A stretch of 64,000 bases of DNA from Linyphia triangularis. Its lineage: Eukaryota > Arthropoda > Arachnida > Araneae > Linyphiidae. Shown here one piece after another: positions 39,841 through 52,348 of this stretch. The notes under the pieces were generated by a model. That model made no database searches. It saw only the letters and a program-made list of their open reading frames with translations, and was not told where the DNA came from. How positions within the stretch are numbered: position 1 is the stretch's first letter; each line of letters opens with the position of its first letter. The stretch is from NCBI GenBank assembly GCA_963978545.1, contig OZ021732.1, positions 32,890,123 through 32,954,122 on the forward strand, given 5' to 3'. The translations under genes were made by a program, and so were the position numbers.

Positions 39841-40329
39841 AGAGATGCTCTCCAGATGACGTTAAAGGAGTTCGCTTGGATGTCACAGGTTGGGTTAATT
39901 TGAAAGGTTTTTTCTTCTCCTTCCTCCCGTGATGGTAGTTAATCCACTGTGATAGTGGTTAATCCACCATATCCATCAGCACTATTCCAAACGCAGTTTT
40001 TAATTCTGACAGTCAAACATGATCAACAAAACATTTGTTTGTAAGTAAAAACTACCACACAAACAAGAGAAAAGCACAAACCAAGATAATTGATGCCATG
40101 CTGAGACGTATCCCGTTTTTTATGAATTGAGGACAGTTTTGATGTGGGTTTATCTTCCTTAAGTAAGTTGGCTTTTATCATCAATCTTCAAATGGATTTC
40201 ATTTAATGTTATATTTAATCTTCTAAAATGGATTTCAAGCAATATGCACACTTTTTCATAAAGGTGCTCTATGTTTCAAAAATGGTTAACGTAATAAATA
40301 ACAAGAAAACAGCGTAAACTTATCGAGAC

Positions 40330-40580
40330 ATTCCGTTTGGAGGGATTTTTAGAAATGTTCGGTTTCCTACCTCTCACTCTCACCTACGCTGATTCTCAAG
40401 TGGGGCCAATTAGTTCATCGAATTTGCAAAGACAACCGAAGATGAAAACTGCTGAACTGACTGTCTCGCTGCACATTACGTGGAGGCAATGGCTCTGTTG
40501 GGGATCCATCGGTTACAATGACAACGTTGCAGCCGAAACGCGTTTCAGGGAAACTTGGCTGCAATTCGGAGGAAAATAGT
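40330..40580 (+). repeat. Dispersed repeat, copy B
   Basis: Diverged partner of copy A at 39600-39840. It is followed by a long poly-T run (40600-40626). The 80-codon frame across it has no counterpart in copy A, so it is unlikely to be coding. Confidence 0.6.
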
Positions 40581-41760
40581 TTGGGTTGATTGAAAGCGTT
40601 TTTTTTTTTGTTTTTTTTTTTTTTTTTCGTAAATTGGTAAATTGAGCATTGAGGCAACAAGTTTACTACTGAACAGATGTTTTTACACTTCCCGTAGAAA
40701 TTTTATCTTCATTTTAGAATATTGTAAAATATATAATTTTAGTTCAGAACAAATAAATTTAGATGCAGCACAGCTGTACAGGCTGTATCCCACGAGTCGC
40801 CACTATTGACCACGCAAACGAAAACATATTTCAAGATTGTTCATCAAACACAAACATATCCACTCAATCCAAGCAACAACAACAAAATGCCCATATTGTA
40901 ATGTTAAATAACTAATTACTAAATATATCCTTATCAAAAACTATCTTCAAATATTGATGTTAATATACAAAAAAAAAAAACTAATAAAAAAATTTTACTG
41001 GTGAGAGGTGTAAAAAAAATTAAAAAACAGTGGGTTGTTGTTTTTTGCGTTTTCCTAACAATTTTTACTTTCAATTACCCATATGTATATATATATACAT
41101 AGAATAATGAATGTATAGCATTCGGTCAAATAAAAAAATTTGATTGTTTTGCACTTCGCCACGTTTTAGAATATCCTGATTTCAAAAAAGTGATCTAGAA
41201 AAAAAGTGTGGGAGGGGGGTCAGTATAACTCCCGAACAAATTGACCTACGATGTTCAAATTTGGTATGAGGGTTAGTGGTGGCCATGGGACCTACCATTA
41301 AGGTTTTCGTCAAAATCGAGAGTGAGCATAAGGTAGCTGTCATTGAAAAAATCACGTTTTTCAATGATTGCTAAAAAACGGCTCTAACGATTTTAATAAA
41401 AATCGCTGTGGTAATGCCTCTTAAGGTGTTCTAAGCATCCCCACCTCCGAAATTCCCGTAAAAATGTTTTAATGGCGTAAGAAGTTAAAAAATGAATGCC
41501 TTCAACACAGAGCTCTCTTTCCTTGAGCATACCTCATCAACGATCATTTTTCTTCCTCTCTTCAGTTTCACTTATAAGAAAGGATAACATAAGGATTATC
41601 GAAAAGTATGTCGCCAAAATCACCATTTTGGCGGAGTTCTTTTTTTTTTTTTTTTTTTTTTTTTCAATACTGATACAAGAATTATCTCAAACAATATTGC
41701 CAAACTGGCTATTTATTCTAAATGAAGGATGAAAATATACAAACTGCACAAATCCACGTC

Positions 41761-41810
41761 AGTATTATAGTGTAATTGAAAGTTGTGCGATGTTCCACAA
41801 CCCTAGTTTA
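41761..41810 (+). repeat. Dispersed repeat, copy 2 (ATTGAAAGTTGTG family)
   Basis: AGTATTATAGTGTAATTGAA, AGTTGTGCGATGTTCCACAA, CCCTAGTTTA. This is the best preserved of the four copies in the window and is preceded by AATCCACGTC. Confidence 0.7.
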
Positions 41811-42361
41811 TAATGGACTTATTTGCTTTGGCCTAGCACCTCATCGATTTAGTAGGTTATATTCTTATTCAAATATCTTGCATCTAAATTGTGTTAGATT
41901 AATTTAAATAAAACTTTTTTTTTTTTTTTTTTCCCCCTTTTTTTTTGTGGTCATTTCAAGAATAACTCAACATAAATTACTGTAATACCTATTCATTGGA
42001 AATGTTACGAGTTTTCATAAAACCATCCACTTGTGAAAGGGATCTTATTTTATGAAATCCTCTTTTCTTTACTTTAATTAGATTTTCCACCAATGAAGTA
42101 AAATGTATTTTATTTAATATATGATGTTACATTGGTGTAACTCTCAATGGATTGAAGTTGATACTGCAATCAGCATTAAAAGAATTCAGATAATAAATTC
42201 TTAGGTAGGCAGATTTTCACAATACAATTTGCACATAGCATATATTGTACATTATTGATATGAATTTCTGCACACACGCAACATTTGTATATATTTTAAT
42301 ATAAATAATCATAAAGAAGGTAACTATTACAAGGCATCCTTTCATAAGATGTGTAGTGATG

Positions 42362-42437
42362 TGCTCTAACGGGGAGTTGAACCAGGGACTCCTAAATCAA
42401 TAGACAGGCGTGTTAACCACGAGGCAAAAGTGACCAC
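42362..42437 (-). mobile_element. tRNA-like SINE head, copy 1
   Basis: On the minus strand it holds an A-box-like TTGCCTCGTGG followed by TTAACACGCC and a B box GGTTCAACTCC, at tRNA-like spacing. A second head lies about 341 bases away in the same orientation. The sequence between the heads (about 42440-42700) is the SINE body. Confidence 0.7.
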
Positions 42438-42790
42438 TAGTGCGTAGGAGTTGTATCTGTTATTTGTACAGAGACCACCACATAGCCCCTTCCCAGGAAG
42501 TCGCGAAGAGGGCGCACGATTGAGTTGCTTGAGTGTGAGTTGAGTGCATTGCATGAAAGAGTTGTGGGCTTTGCGTGTGGCAGTGAGTCTCCAGAGGTTG
42601 CTTGTTGAGTGGGTAGTGTTGAGGTCATGCAATATTTTCAAAAGGCGCCTATAGATGGCAGCATGATTCAGTTGTCCGGTAATCACCAATGTAGCGATGT
42701 GAGCTAACGGGGTAGTCGAACCAGAGACTCCTGGATCAGTAGACAAGCGTGTTGGTGTCAACCACTAGGCAAAAGTGAGCACTAGTGCCC
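42438..42790 (-). mobile_element. tRNA-like SINE, copy 2 (head plus body)
   Basis: Minus strand: head at about 42785-42705 with TTGCCTAGTGG (A box) and GGTTCGACTACC (B box), followed by a GC-richer body running into the next head. An 131-codon frame spans both heads on this strand; it is explained by the repeat and not by a gene. Direct head-to-tail order suggests a dimeric SINE or short tandem array. Confidence 0.65.
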
Positions 42791-45140
42791 AAGGCCGTAG
42801 GGAGGGAGGGACCCCCGGACAACCCCCTTCCCCCCCCCCCCCCGAAATTGCGTCCTTCTTAAATCCAAGAAAACAAACAAACTTGCAATGACGACCACCA
42901 AAGTTGCAAACCGTAAAAAAAGTTAACTATGACGTCACATAGAAAAACTTATTTTTTGTTTTCAACCCGGTTAGAAAGAAGCATTCCGAAAAGAAGTGAA
43001 CTGAGCCTGAACTTTCAATGATTGATATTTTTCAGCTTTGTGAAAGCATTTATCATAAAAGTTGTAAAAAAAAAAAAAAATTGTAGAAAACTTTTCAAAA
43101 ACTTCTCGGCGTATCCTGTTGTAGATGTGAGCACAGTGGTTCACTTTTACAGTTTTTTTTTTTTTTTTTTTTTTTTTTCCTACTTAAATGGAAAAGTCAA
43201 TTCACCTAAATATAATCACTCTATATGCTTTTGTACTCGACTCATAATTTTTTAAGATCATAATTTTCAATTCATGTATTTAAAAAAGAAACATTTTATA
43301 TGTGCCCATGAACTGAACTTATACGGTACAAAGGGGACTTTTTAATTAATAAATTGCTTAATTTTGCAAGATGACGTAATGCAAATGCTTAAATGTAACA
43401 AAAAGTTATCGGAGTTATCAGTTTATATAAAAAATATTTATCATAAAACTACAATTGTAAAAATGTAAACAAAATTAGTAAACAGTAATTTTTGAAAATG
43501 AAACTTTAAGACTTTTTATGGCATTGTTTTATTTCCTTCATAATGGCCTTTTTCTAACGTATTTTTAATGGGTATCTTTATATTTTTAATGTCTTCCTTT
43601 CTTTGATTTCGGATTTCCAGTTATAAAGAATGGACGAATAACCTCTTCTAGAGTTTGGATAGACGACTTTATTTATTTGAAGTACTTCAGATTGATAACT
43701 ACAATAATCTGGTCTCTGAATATCTTTGTCAATTTCTTGAGATGTCAGTTAAAAAAGATGACTTAAATTCATGATCTTCAAAGATATTTTCATTGTTGTA
43801 TGTATTTACATTAAAAATAAATAATTTTAAATCGAGAGACTTAAACTCATATTACATCGATGACCTGAATAATTATTATTCCTGTCATCAATGCAATATG
43901 AATTTGAGTCTCTTGATTAATTAAAAAAAAAATCAAAAATGGAAAAAATCTGCTTTGAGTGGTTGCAAAACTGCAACTTAAATCTTCCACCTTAACCCCC
44001 CCCCCCCCCCCCGAAAAAAGATCCTTGGTATAACAGATGCTTAACAAAAAGGTAGTGAGACCAAACGTGATGTAATATATGGCTACTGAGGGTAAATAAA
44101 AAAAAATATGTTTGGATACTTTTATGTAAACCAGTTCACAAGTCTAGGAATTAAACTAAAACAAGTTAAATACTTTTTGAGAAAAACCAATAATTTCAGC
44201 TCAACAACACGTAACTTAACTTAGTTCACAAAGAACAAAACCACGAGTTATGAATTTGAGTTTTAAAATAGTTAGATTTTTAATAAATTGGATTCTAACT
44301 AGGGCTGTTACCATCCAATAAAAAGCTTTCATTTTACCCTTCAAATCACTCTTCCGAACTATGTCATTACCTAACGTCATTCACCCACTAAATCCCTGTA
44401 CCCATACTAAATCAAAAGTATGACGTCAGATAAAAAAAAATTTCAATAAATGCAGTAATATAGTTTAATATTTAATAAGTTGGCAATGAAAAATTTGTTC
44501 TTTGTTGTGTGTTGTGTTCCGGACTTCATTGTTATTGCGGGTTTATATTTGGAATAATATTTTGTAATTATATATTTATAATATTATTTAGTTAAAAGCG
44601 ATTGTAAAAATATATAATATTTCTAAAAGACAGAAGTTATTTTTCCTTAATTACCGAAACTCTTTTCCTTCCGGTTTCTTATCTTTGATTCCGAAACTGA
44701 ATAAAACAACAAAGGATACCTTTCCCTAGTTTTATCAGGCATAATCTAAAATATTTACATACGTCTTACTTTAATAATTCGGCTACAAATCGTTTTCTTG
44801 ATCTAACTTTTATTTCCAATCATGTTTTATGAAGTGAATTGAAGATAATGTTTTATGATTCTTTTCTTTGTGATTTACGTACGACCTACTATTTTCTTCA
44901 TAAATATTTTAAGACAGTGAAAGTTAGTAACTATCAGCTCATATATTTTGGTATCAATTTATACATTTAGTTTCTTGCAAAATTTTGGATTTAATGTAGT
45001 TTTTTAATAGACCTAAATACATGTCACCCGCAGATTGGCGATTATCTTGAAATATCGCAAAATTTAGCGAAAAGTACGAATGAAAAGAAGAATTCCGAAT
45101 AACGAGTGTGGACTTCACATAAGTTTCTATCTTTTTGATC
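42791..45140. other. Gene-free stretch upstream of RABGAP1 exon
   Basis: Contains poly-A, poly-T and poly-C runs (42831-42843, 43066-43081, 43150-43178, 43996-44012). A TGACGTCA lies at about 42929 and another at 44420. Sequence at 44490-44560 is less AT-rich and might be near a promoter, but no core promoter or 5' splice site can be fixed. Confidence 0.35.
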
Positions 45141-45147
45141 AATCAAA

Positions 45148-45231
45148 ATGGCGACTCGTTCCCGAGAACGCTCCAAGCCAAAATGGCTATTTTTCTTAAG
45201 AGAACAGAAAAAGCCATATTATGAGTTATAA
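45148..45231 (+). other. Short ATG frame in good context, possible 5' leader
   Basis: ATG at 45148 lies in AAAATGGCGAC, which fits both a good start context and the YY1-type motif often found just after transcription starts. It encodes 27 residues (MATRSRERSKPKWLFFLREQ...) before TAA. No donor splice site is visible that would join it to the exon at 45801. It could mark the 5' end of the gene or be chance. Confidence 0.2.
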
Positions 45232-45800
45232 ATTAAGGGGAACCATTAAAAATCTAAATTCTCCTCAAAGCTGCATATATTGAGGAATACTTTATGAAAA
45301 ACTTGGAATTGCCTTTAAAACTTAGTATTATTAATATATTAAATTTCTTGTATTCAGATAATGTTAATAAGAATTATTTAAAATGAATAAATATCTTGTT
45401 TTCTGATAACAGTAATTCAACAAAAAGTATTTTAAGGCCTCGTAATTATGATCACTTCAATAAAAATCTGTGAATTCTTATCTAACTGTTTTAATTATTT
45501 AACAGATAATTAATAGATTGTCCTTTTTGATATTTAAATTGATGAAATGATTAATTTGGAAGAAGACTTATCAAAGCAAAATTCCTAATTTTACGGAAAT
45601 ATTTACAAGTTTATACTTTCTTTTGTTCTCGCTTCTCTCACCAAATTACGAGTCCATCATTGAAGCAAATATTTGGGCATCTAACACTGAAACTAATATT
45701 GTGAAGCTGTTTCACTTAAAAATAAGCATGCTTTCAGCATCTCTTGTGTAAAGCTCAAGTGAAATGTTTTTTTAAAGAGAAAGTAATATTACTTTTTCAG

Positions 45801-45823
45801 ATGGTAAACTTAACCTGATAAGT
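45801..45823 (+). promoter_or_regulatory. 5' leader of RABGAP1 exon with 5-codon upstream ORF
   Basis: After the acceptor ACTTTTTCAG (ending 45800) the exon opens with ATGGTAAACTTAACCTGA, a complete 5-codon upstream ORF ending 6 bases before the main ATG. The main frame is also open back to the acceptor, so an upstream coding exon cannot be excluded. Confidence 0.45.
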
Positions 45824-45976
45824 ATGGCCGAGGATGCTGAACAGAGTTCTTCGTCTTTATCTACCAGTGATGAATTTGAAATTGTGGGTGGTGTCGATGC
45901 TGGTAGTAATAAACTGGAAAAGCTCAACCAGAAGCACTTGGACAAAACAGAGGAAGAGCTGGAAGATGCTTCGACG
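45824..45976 (+). CDS. RABGAP1: Rab GTPase-activating protein 1, first recognised coding exon
   Basis: Fifty-one codons beginning MAEDAEQSSSSLSTSDEFEIVGGVD and ending EELEDAST at a donor CGACG|GTAATT, phase 0. It is acidic and Ser-rich, like the disordered N-terminus of RABGAP1/RABGAP1L proteins (which have a SVSTLNSEDFVLV-like segment). RABGAP1 is a cytosolic TBC-domain protein that speeds GTP hydrolysis by Rab GTPases and acts in membrane traffic. The start was chosen at 45824 for its context (A at -3, G at +4) and because the similarity begins just after it. The next exon is 15.4 kb away. Identity rests on exon 3, joined by consistent splice phases. Confidence 0.8.
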
Positions 45977-47565
45977 GTAATTATTTCTAGTACCAGAAAG
46001 TATTGATTACATTTATTCAGGGTTTTCACTGTCCTTAAAAGTTTATGAGAACTACTTATTTTTTGTTTAAGGGCCCTCAAAGTCCTTATTTCTCATCTTA
46101 GGTCTTTAATTTTTTATTGCTATTGCCTAATTTGATTTTTTTAACACTACATATTTTTTTTACTTCAAGTGCGGATGGACTTCTGGTGGTTTGGTATTGT
46201 AAATTGTAATGGTGGCTGCAAAGTTCTAGGTCATCAATGTTTCACGTGCATTTAAGCTTGTGTTACTTACAGTTCGATTGGGAAAGACTGACCCAGAAAA
46301 ATGAGACAGCTGTGTTTTAATGTCTTATGATTAAGTTAAGATCCATACAAATGATGGCTTTTATTCTGTAAATAACAAGCACAAAATTACATGTAGCTTA
46401 TGATACAAAGAATTTGACTTTGGGAAAATCCATCACGAAATTTCATATGCAAGTTAAGTTAAAGTTAATTTAAAAACATATTTTCATACTTGACAATTTG
46501 TTGCGTATTAGCCATACAGTGTGTGGATTTTAGACAGTTTAGTATTATTTAAATGGTCCCTACTTACTCTTTTTACAGAAAACACATATTCGCTGCCACT
46601 AAAAATTGGTTTTATTTTAAAACCAATCACCTTTATGTTTTTGCTAATTAATAACTCTCATTAAATGATATTTATGTCAAGGTAACACTCGCCATCTGTT
46701 TTTCTGATTAAATATCCATGGATTTTTCTCCAATATTTCATTTAAAAGGTGTTTCACCACATGTAGAACTGCATTTTTCCCTCTTTAATTTTTAAAAAAA
46801 AAATTTGCATAAAAAAGATTCTAAGCTGATTCTTTTCCACTATTGGTTTTTTATTATAAGAAATTTTCTAGTCATTTATTGGTGTAATTTAATTAAAATA
46901 TCTCAATTTTTCCTGTGTTTTTTTTTTCCAGTTTTAAAGATGAAAATTTCAGATTCTATCAAGGACTTTGTCAAATTGTTCTAACTTGGGATTATTAATC
47001 TTTGGAAAGTTTTCTAATCTAAAATCTGAATTTTTACATGTTAATGGGATATAGCTAAGCATCTAAAATCGAAAATTTGAGCAGACAATCATATTTGACC
47101 ATCTACATTTTTCTTAAAGCTTTTATTAGTATCTAACTACATGGTGCCATGTTGCTGAGGCCTGTCAATGTGTTAATGCCCCTTTAAAAGGTTCACTACT
47201 GTGTAAAAGTACTACTATGCAAATCTCCATTAATAATCGATTGATTTTTGCAATGTAATGTTTAAGTTTTGTGTGACAATGAGTTTTTGTCGCTGCAAAC
47301 ATTTTGAGATTCTTAAAAAATTTAAAAGGACCTTAAAACTACCTTTTTTTTCTTTACTTTTAAAAGCTGCATGAACGTATTTTATTACAATAGTTGTAAT
47401 GTTTTTGTAAAATAAAATATAGCAAATATCAACACAATTGCAATTGGATTGACTCTTCTAATATTTGGTTCAAATTTATTGTTTTGAGTTTTTTATCAAA
47501 CTTTACTATAAAAGTATTTTTTTAACTTGCAATACACGCCAAATGTCAAATTTCTGCACAAACAG

Positions 47566-47929
47566 TAGAGTAGCCACAGAACGTGGAAATTAGGGAAATG
47601 TTAGGGAGCTTTCTGATTCTGTAAAAAATAAGGGAACTTTATAAAATTTCACGAAAATGTGGGAAATTTTCAGGCATGTTTTCCCTGTTCTTCTGTATTT
47701 TGGCGCCATTTACCGGAAGATTTGTTGTGATGATCGTTTAAAGTTGCGGGAAAATTTTAAATTTTCATTACCACCAAAACTGTTTTTAAAAAATTGGCAT
47801 GTTATCTCCTTAGCATAACTGTTCTATTTGATAAGAGTGTCTATACATCTAGAAAAATTGGTGAAATTTGAAAAAAAGTTTACTGTAAAATCAGGGAAAT
47901 TTTTTTTCTTGAATTTTGTGGCCACCCTG
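47566..47929. mobile_element. Possible hAT-like MITE
   Basis: Right end, read in reverse, is CAGGGTGGCCACAAAATT; left end TAGAGTAGCCACAGAACG matches it partly. Inside, GGGAAATT blocks are repeated in opposite orientation. AACAG flanks both sides, shorter than the 8 bp expected, so the call is tentative. Confidence 0.4.
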
Positions 47930-48178
47930 AACAGACTGGGATATCTGCCAGAATTAATTTTTAATATGCTATAAAATGTCAATATATAATAACAAAAATT
48001 CTTAGATATTATGAAAATTCTGTTACGACAAGGGGAATTTTTGTCCTGTATATCCAGCTTAGCATAGTTTAATTTATTTTCTTATTGTATTTTTTACAAA
48101 GGTACTATTTTTTACAACTATTACTTCATTTCTATTGGATTCTGATCCTGAAAAAACATAGCATTTTACTTTTTCAAT

Positions 48179-51100
48179 CGGGGTGTAAAAAAATCATGAT
48201 TTTTTTTTTAAAAAATCAAAATAATCTGATTTATTCGATTTAAATGATTTTTTTTTTTTTTTAAATCAGATTTTTTTTTTTTTTTTACAATCAGATTTTT
48301 TTTTTAAAAACTAAGCAAATTATAACATATTTTTGTAAAAAATAAGTTTAATTACTTTTACAGTCTATATATAGAGCTGGTAAATATCCAGTTGATAGAA
48401 TAAATCTAACCATTTTTTATTTTTTTTACTAAAATCAGATTTAAAAAAAATTTTAATATTTTTTTTAAAAAGTTTAACTACTATCTATATTGTAGAGCTG
48501 GTAAATACCCAGTGGATAGTAGAAATCTAACTAAAATATTTTTTGTTTGGCATGCAAATAACTATTATTAAGCATTTGGTTCTAAGTGGATTACTTCAGG
48601 AGCATAATAAAATTGTCAGTCCATATAATGACTTAAAAGATTTTAGAAAAAACTGTAGAAATGCTAATCACATTAATAAAAATATTATTCATTTGTTTAA
48701 TGATTTGAACTGAAATGTCAGTTTGGCTGCCTTTTCTACCCCTAATTGATTTCGTAATTTGCTATGTACAAAACCAAAGGTTAAAAACATTCTTTCAAAC
48801 CCGGCAGATGTGGCCTTTGCAGTCATAAGTTGTTCGATAATTGACAGTTCTTTCGGTGCAATACAGTCATTTAATACTGCCAAAGACTTCCACCAATCGA
48901 AAGCATTGACGACTTTTACTATCTTATCTTCAAATACGGTCCCATTAAGTGGATCTGTATAAACTTCAGAAGAATAGCTATTAAAGATGTGTCTTGGTAT
49001 TTCTCTTTGACGAATTCAATTGCTTTCTTTTTTTCTTCTGTAGATAAGTTTTCTGGTTGAAATGTTGGGTACAATAGGTATGCCAAGAAATGTACTGGTG
49101 TTAAAGCTTCGGCATATCTGTTTTGGAAGGATTTATTCAAAACTGATTTCTTGCAATTATTAAGCACTTGGTTTTCCTTCAGGTCTGTTTCAAGCTTTTT
49201 CCATGTATTAACAGCTTCAGCAATACTACAGTTCTCTCTTTGCATCCGATCTAAAGCAATCGAAATTGGTTTCAAATGAAGCAATAAGTCCTCAACATTT
49301 CTTTTAATGACCATATTCATAAGCTTTGCTCTTATACTTTCATCAAATGCATCTCTATTTTCTTCTACAATCTGCATTAAAATTGGCTAGTTCTTAATGT
49401 AACTCTCTAAAGAATCACACATGGTGTTCCAACGCACTTCTAATGGTAAACTTAGGTCAACACCTTTTCTTTACTTACTTTCATTGAATTTTGCCCTAGC
49501 AAAGTGATTGTTGCGAAAATATTTAATTATTTGAATCACGTGTTCTGTTATCCTGGGGAGTTTGAAATCTTTAGCAAGCAAGTTTAAAATATGTGGCACA
49601 CTACATCAATGCTGTCTTTAGTTTCTAATGCCTTCCTCATATTTACCATATTAACTGCATTGTCAGTCACAAAACTGCGAATGCGGCAGTTGAATTTGTC
49701 TTGTGCATTCTTTATGGAAGTAACTGCCAAATCTGTTAAGTTTTCGCCAGTATGGGGTGTTCCGAAAGTGTTAACGGTGTCCAATAAATGAACATTTCCC
49801 TCCATGGTAGTCACACATACACAAACTATAGGTTGGTTGTGCACATTTGACCACCCATCCAAAGACATACATAAAGTTTGATTTGTCAAATTATCATGAC
49901 AATTTTTCATTTCTGACTGGTGGACTTTATTGAGCAAATTGCCACCTAAATCAGATTTGCTGGGTGGAATGTATCCAGGGTGGAGAACCTCCATTAATTT
50001 TTTGAAATGGGAATTTTCCACTCTACGAAAAGATGTATTGGTAGCATAAAAGTACTTGGCAACCTGACAGTCTATCATTTCTTTCTGGCTGGATGACGTT
50101 TTTACTACAAAAGAAGACATCTGTAGTTTTCAGCTTTTTATCTTTCTCTGATAGTAGTGGAAGTGCAGAACTAACATGTTTGCGTTTTAAACTGGATGGA
50201 CCTGGAAGGCATAGGGTGTCTTTAAGATTTCCCATAGTGGTGCTACTGGTAGTAGTAACTTCTACTTGAGAACCTAAAAATAATAATAATAAGTTTAAAC
50301 TTTTCTTTAACATTCAGTTCTAAGTTAGACTTGTGTAAGTGCTTTAAAAACATTTTTTATATCAGTACTAGTGTTTAAAAGTATCTTTGGTATGTGTGTG
50401 TTGATTTTGTGTGTTTTTGTATAAGAAGGCTTAAGATCTTTATGTATATCACCTTAATGAAAATTACCTAATATTAGTAATTATCATGTTACACTACCAA
50501 CGAAATTGTGTCCGAGTTTGTAACGGGTACTATTTCTTAAAACATTTTTGACGAACCATTTTGATCATTTTATGTCCCTCAAACAGATACATTTTCGAAA
50601 ATCTGTAAATAAAATAAATACATTTTATAAAATTGGATGTTATTTTGGAGGTACTCTGTTGAGTGACATGTTTAAGTAACTTCAATTTAGCTATTATACA
50701 TTATATAGAGATTTTAGCTAAGCCTTCTTGTTTTTCAAACACTAAAAAAGCACAACGCACACCCTTAAGAGTATTTGTTTGGCTTTTATTCAAAGTAAAA
50801 AGGTATCAAAAATGTGAACATGATGTTAAAAGTAAATTTTAACATTAAGCTGTTACTTTTTGTTTAGTAAGTATTTATTTAGTAATTATTTAATGTGAGA
50901 TGTCCAAACAATGTTCCACTTTCAACAGGTAGATTTTCATAAATCTTACATTTAGGCATATCATAACATCATGAACAAAATTATATTCCTTATCCAAAAA
51001 CTCATTAAAAAATCAAAATCAATATAAAACCCTTTTTTAATTTCTTCTAATCTAACCTTGATGTCCATTAATAGTTACTAAAAATTATAATTACACAAAT

Positions 51101-51647
51101 TATTCTCCTAAAATTTTAGATATTTTCAATGTAGTAGTTAAACACAAACACATACATACCTTCAAAGGGTTGTTATGGATCATCTACATCTTTAGTTACA
51201 CAAATAGAAAAAATATTTTTTAATCTTGAAACCAGATCTTGCATTTCTTTTCCACACTTTTTGCAAATAGCTCTGCTTCCTTGTTTACCTACTTCAACTT
51301 TATAATTAAAATAAATCCAAATTGGATCCTTTTTTCTTCCAGTAGACATCTTTAATAGCTTAAATTAAGGCCTATAAAGGAATTTCAACTGGGATACTTG
51401 GAATGTAGAGGTAGAAAACTGGAAAAACAGGTTTTCAGATAAAGAATAGGGGGGGGGGGGGGGGGCAGAGGGTAATGATTCCAAGAAAGGGCCATGAAAG
51501 AGACTTTGAATAAATAAGAATGGCCAAGTAAGGAATTAAAGGAGAAAGGTTGTTCTGACTAAGAAAAAGGCATCACTAGTGAGATTTAGATTTTAAGAGG
51601 AGTTTTAGGGTATAAGTTAAAAAATGATTTAAATCATTGACACCCTG
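48179..51647 (-). mobile_element. hAT transposon, 3.47 kb, 8-bp TSD
   Basis: Ends CGGGGTGT.AA (left) and, read in reverse, CAGGGTGTCAATGATTTAAA (right). Flanks TTTTCAAT (48171-48178) and CTTTCAAT (51648-51655) match at 7 of 8 positions. It holds a decayed hAT transposase on the minus strand, opposite to RABGAP1, and a subterminal region full of T-rich AAATCA/TGATTT repeats (48190-48480). Confidence 0.88.
48689..51349 (-). pseudogene. hAT transposase with BED zinc finger, one intron, inactivated
   Basis: Exon 1 (from ATG at 51349) encodes a BED-finger-like MSTGRKKDPIWIYFNY...AICKKCGKEMQDLVSRLK. A TAA lies at 51175-51173, just before a donor GAAG|GTATGT. The next exon begins after TTTTTAG near 50277 (GSQVEVTTTSS...). 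The catalytic part includes FYATNTSFRRVENSHFKKL, SLDGWSNVHNQPI and the RSFVTDNAVNM block. The C-terminal dimerisation region has FDWWKSL and ATSAGFERMFLTFGFVHSKLRNQLGVEKAAKL, ending at 48689. It is broken by frameshifts near 50115, near 49585 (at HILNLLAKDF) and near 48920, and by stops near 49475 and 49390. The BED finger also lacks its usual His ligands. It lies wholly inside the transposon ends. Confidence 0.9.
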
Positions 51648-52152
51648 CTTTCAATCTATCTATATCCTAGGCAATTTTGCACTTGGCATTTTCTTTTTCT
51701 TCATTCGTCCTTTTGATTTGGAAGAATTTAAGTCCAAAGCATAAAGATTCAACCGATTCTTCCTAACAGTTAACCCTCTTTATCCAATTATCTAATTGTC
51801 TGGTCACAGAAAACTGAAATAAACAAAAAGATACAATCACATCTAATCATTCTTAATTTATGCTGTCATAAAACTACTTAATTTTAACTTCTGCACAACG
51901 TTGTTGGAATCCTCTATAATGACATAATACATCCTTTTGTTTGTTTGGGATAAATTTTCTCAGCCAAATCTAAAAATCGACTGCTAATTTTGGTGCCAAA
52001 AAAAAAACACCAAGCTCGGCAGCTTTGCAATATTTCTAAAAATAATTTTACCAAGTTTAATTGAAATTTTTTTTTTTATATATATATATATATATTTAAA
52101 GTATGAAAACGCAAACAATATATGACGCTAATCCATTTCAAAAGAATAACTA

Positions 52153-52202
52153 ATATTATAGTGTAATTGAAAGCTGTGTGAAGTTCCTTACTTATAGTTT
52201 AT
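52153..52202 (+). repeat. Dispersed repeat, copy 3 (ATTGAAAGTTGTG family)
   Basis: AATATTATAGTGTAATTGAA, AGCTGTGTGAAGTTCCTTAC, TTATAGTTTA. More diverged than the copies at 10018 and 41761. Confidence 0.6.
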
Positions 52203-52308
52203 GACGAGACATTTCACTTCTCAAAATGATTATTTGTAAAAGTTAACAAACATGTTTGCTATTCGTTCGTTTTACAGCCGCTTGGACTTCATTCTTTTGC
52301 AATCAGGT

Positions 52309-52348
<40 letters not shown>

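Noticed and set aside
42366..42761. 131-codon minus-strand frame
   Set aside because: Spans two tRNA-like SINE heads; the partial duplication in the peptide follows from the DNA repeat.
45772..46080. 102-codon minus-strand frame opposite RABGAP1 exon
   Set aside because: Shadow of a Ser/Glu-rich coding exon; Ser-rich antisense peptide with no motif.
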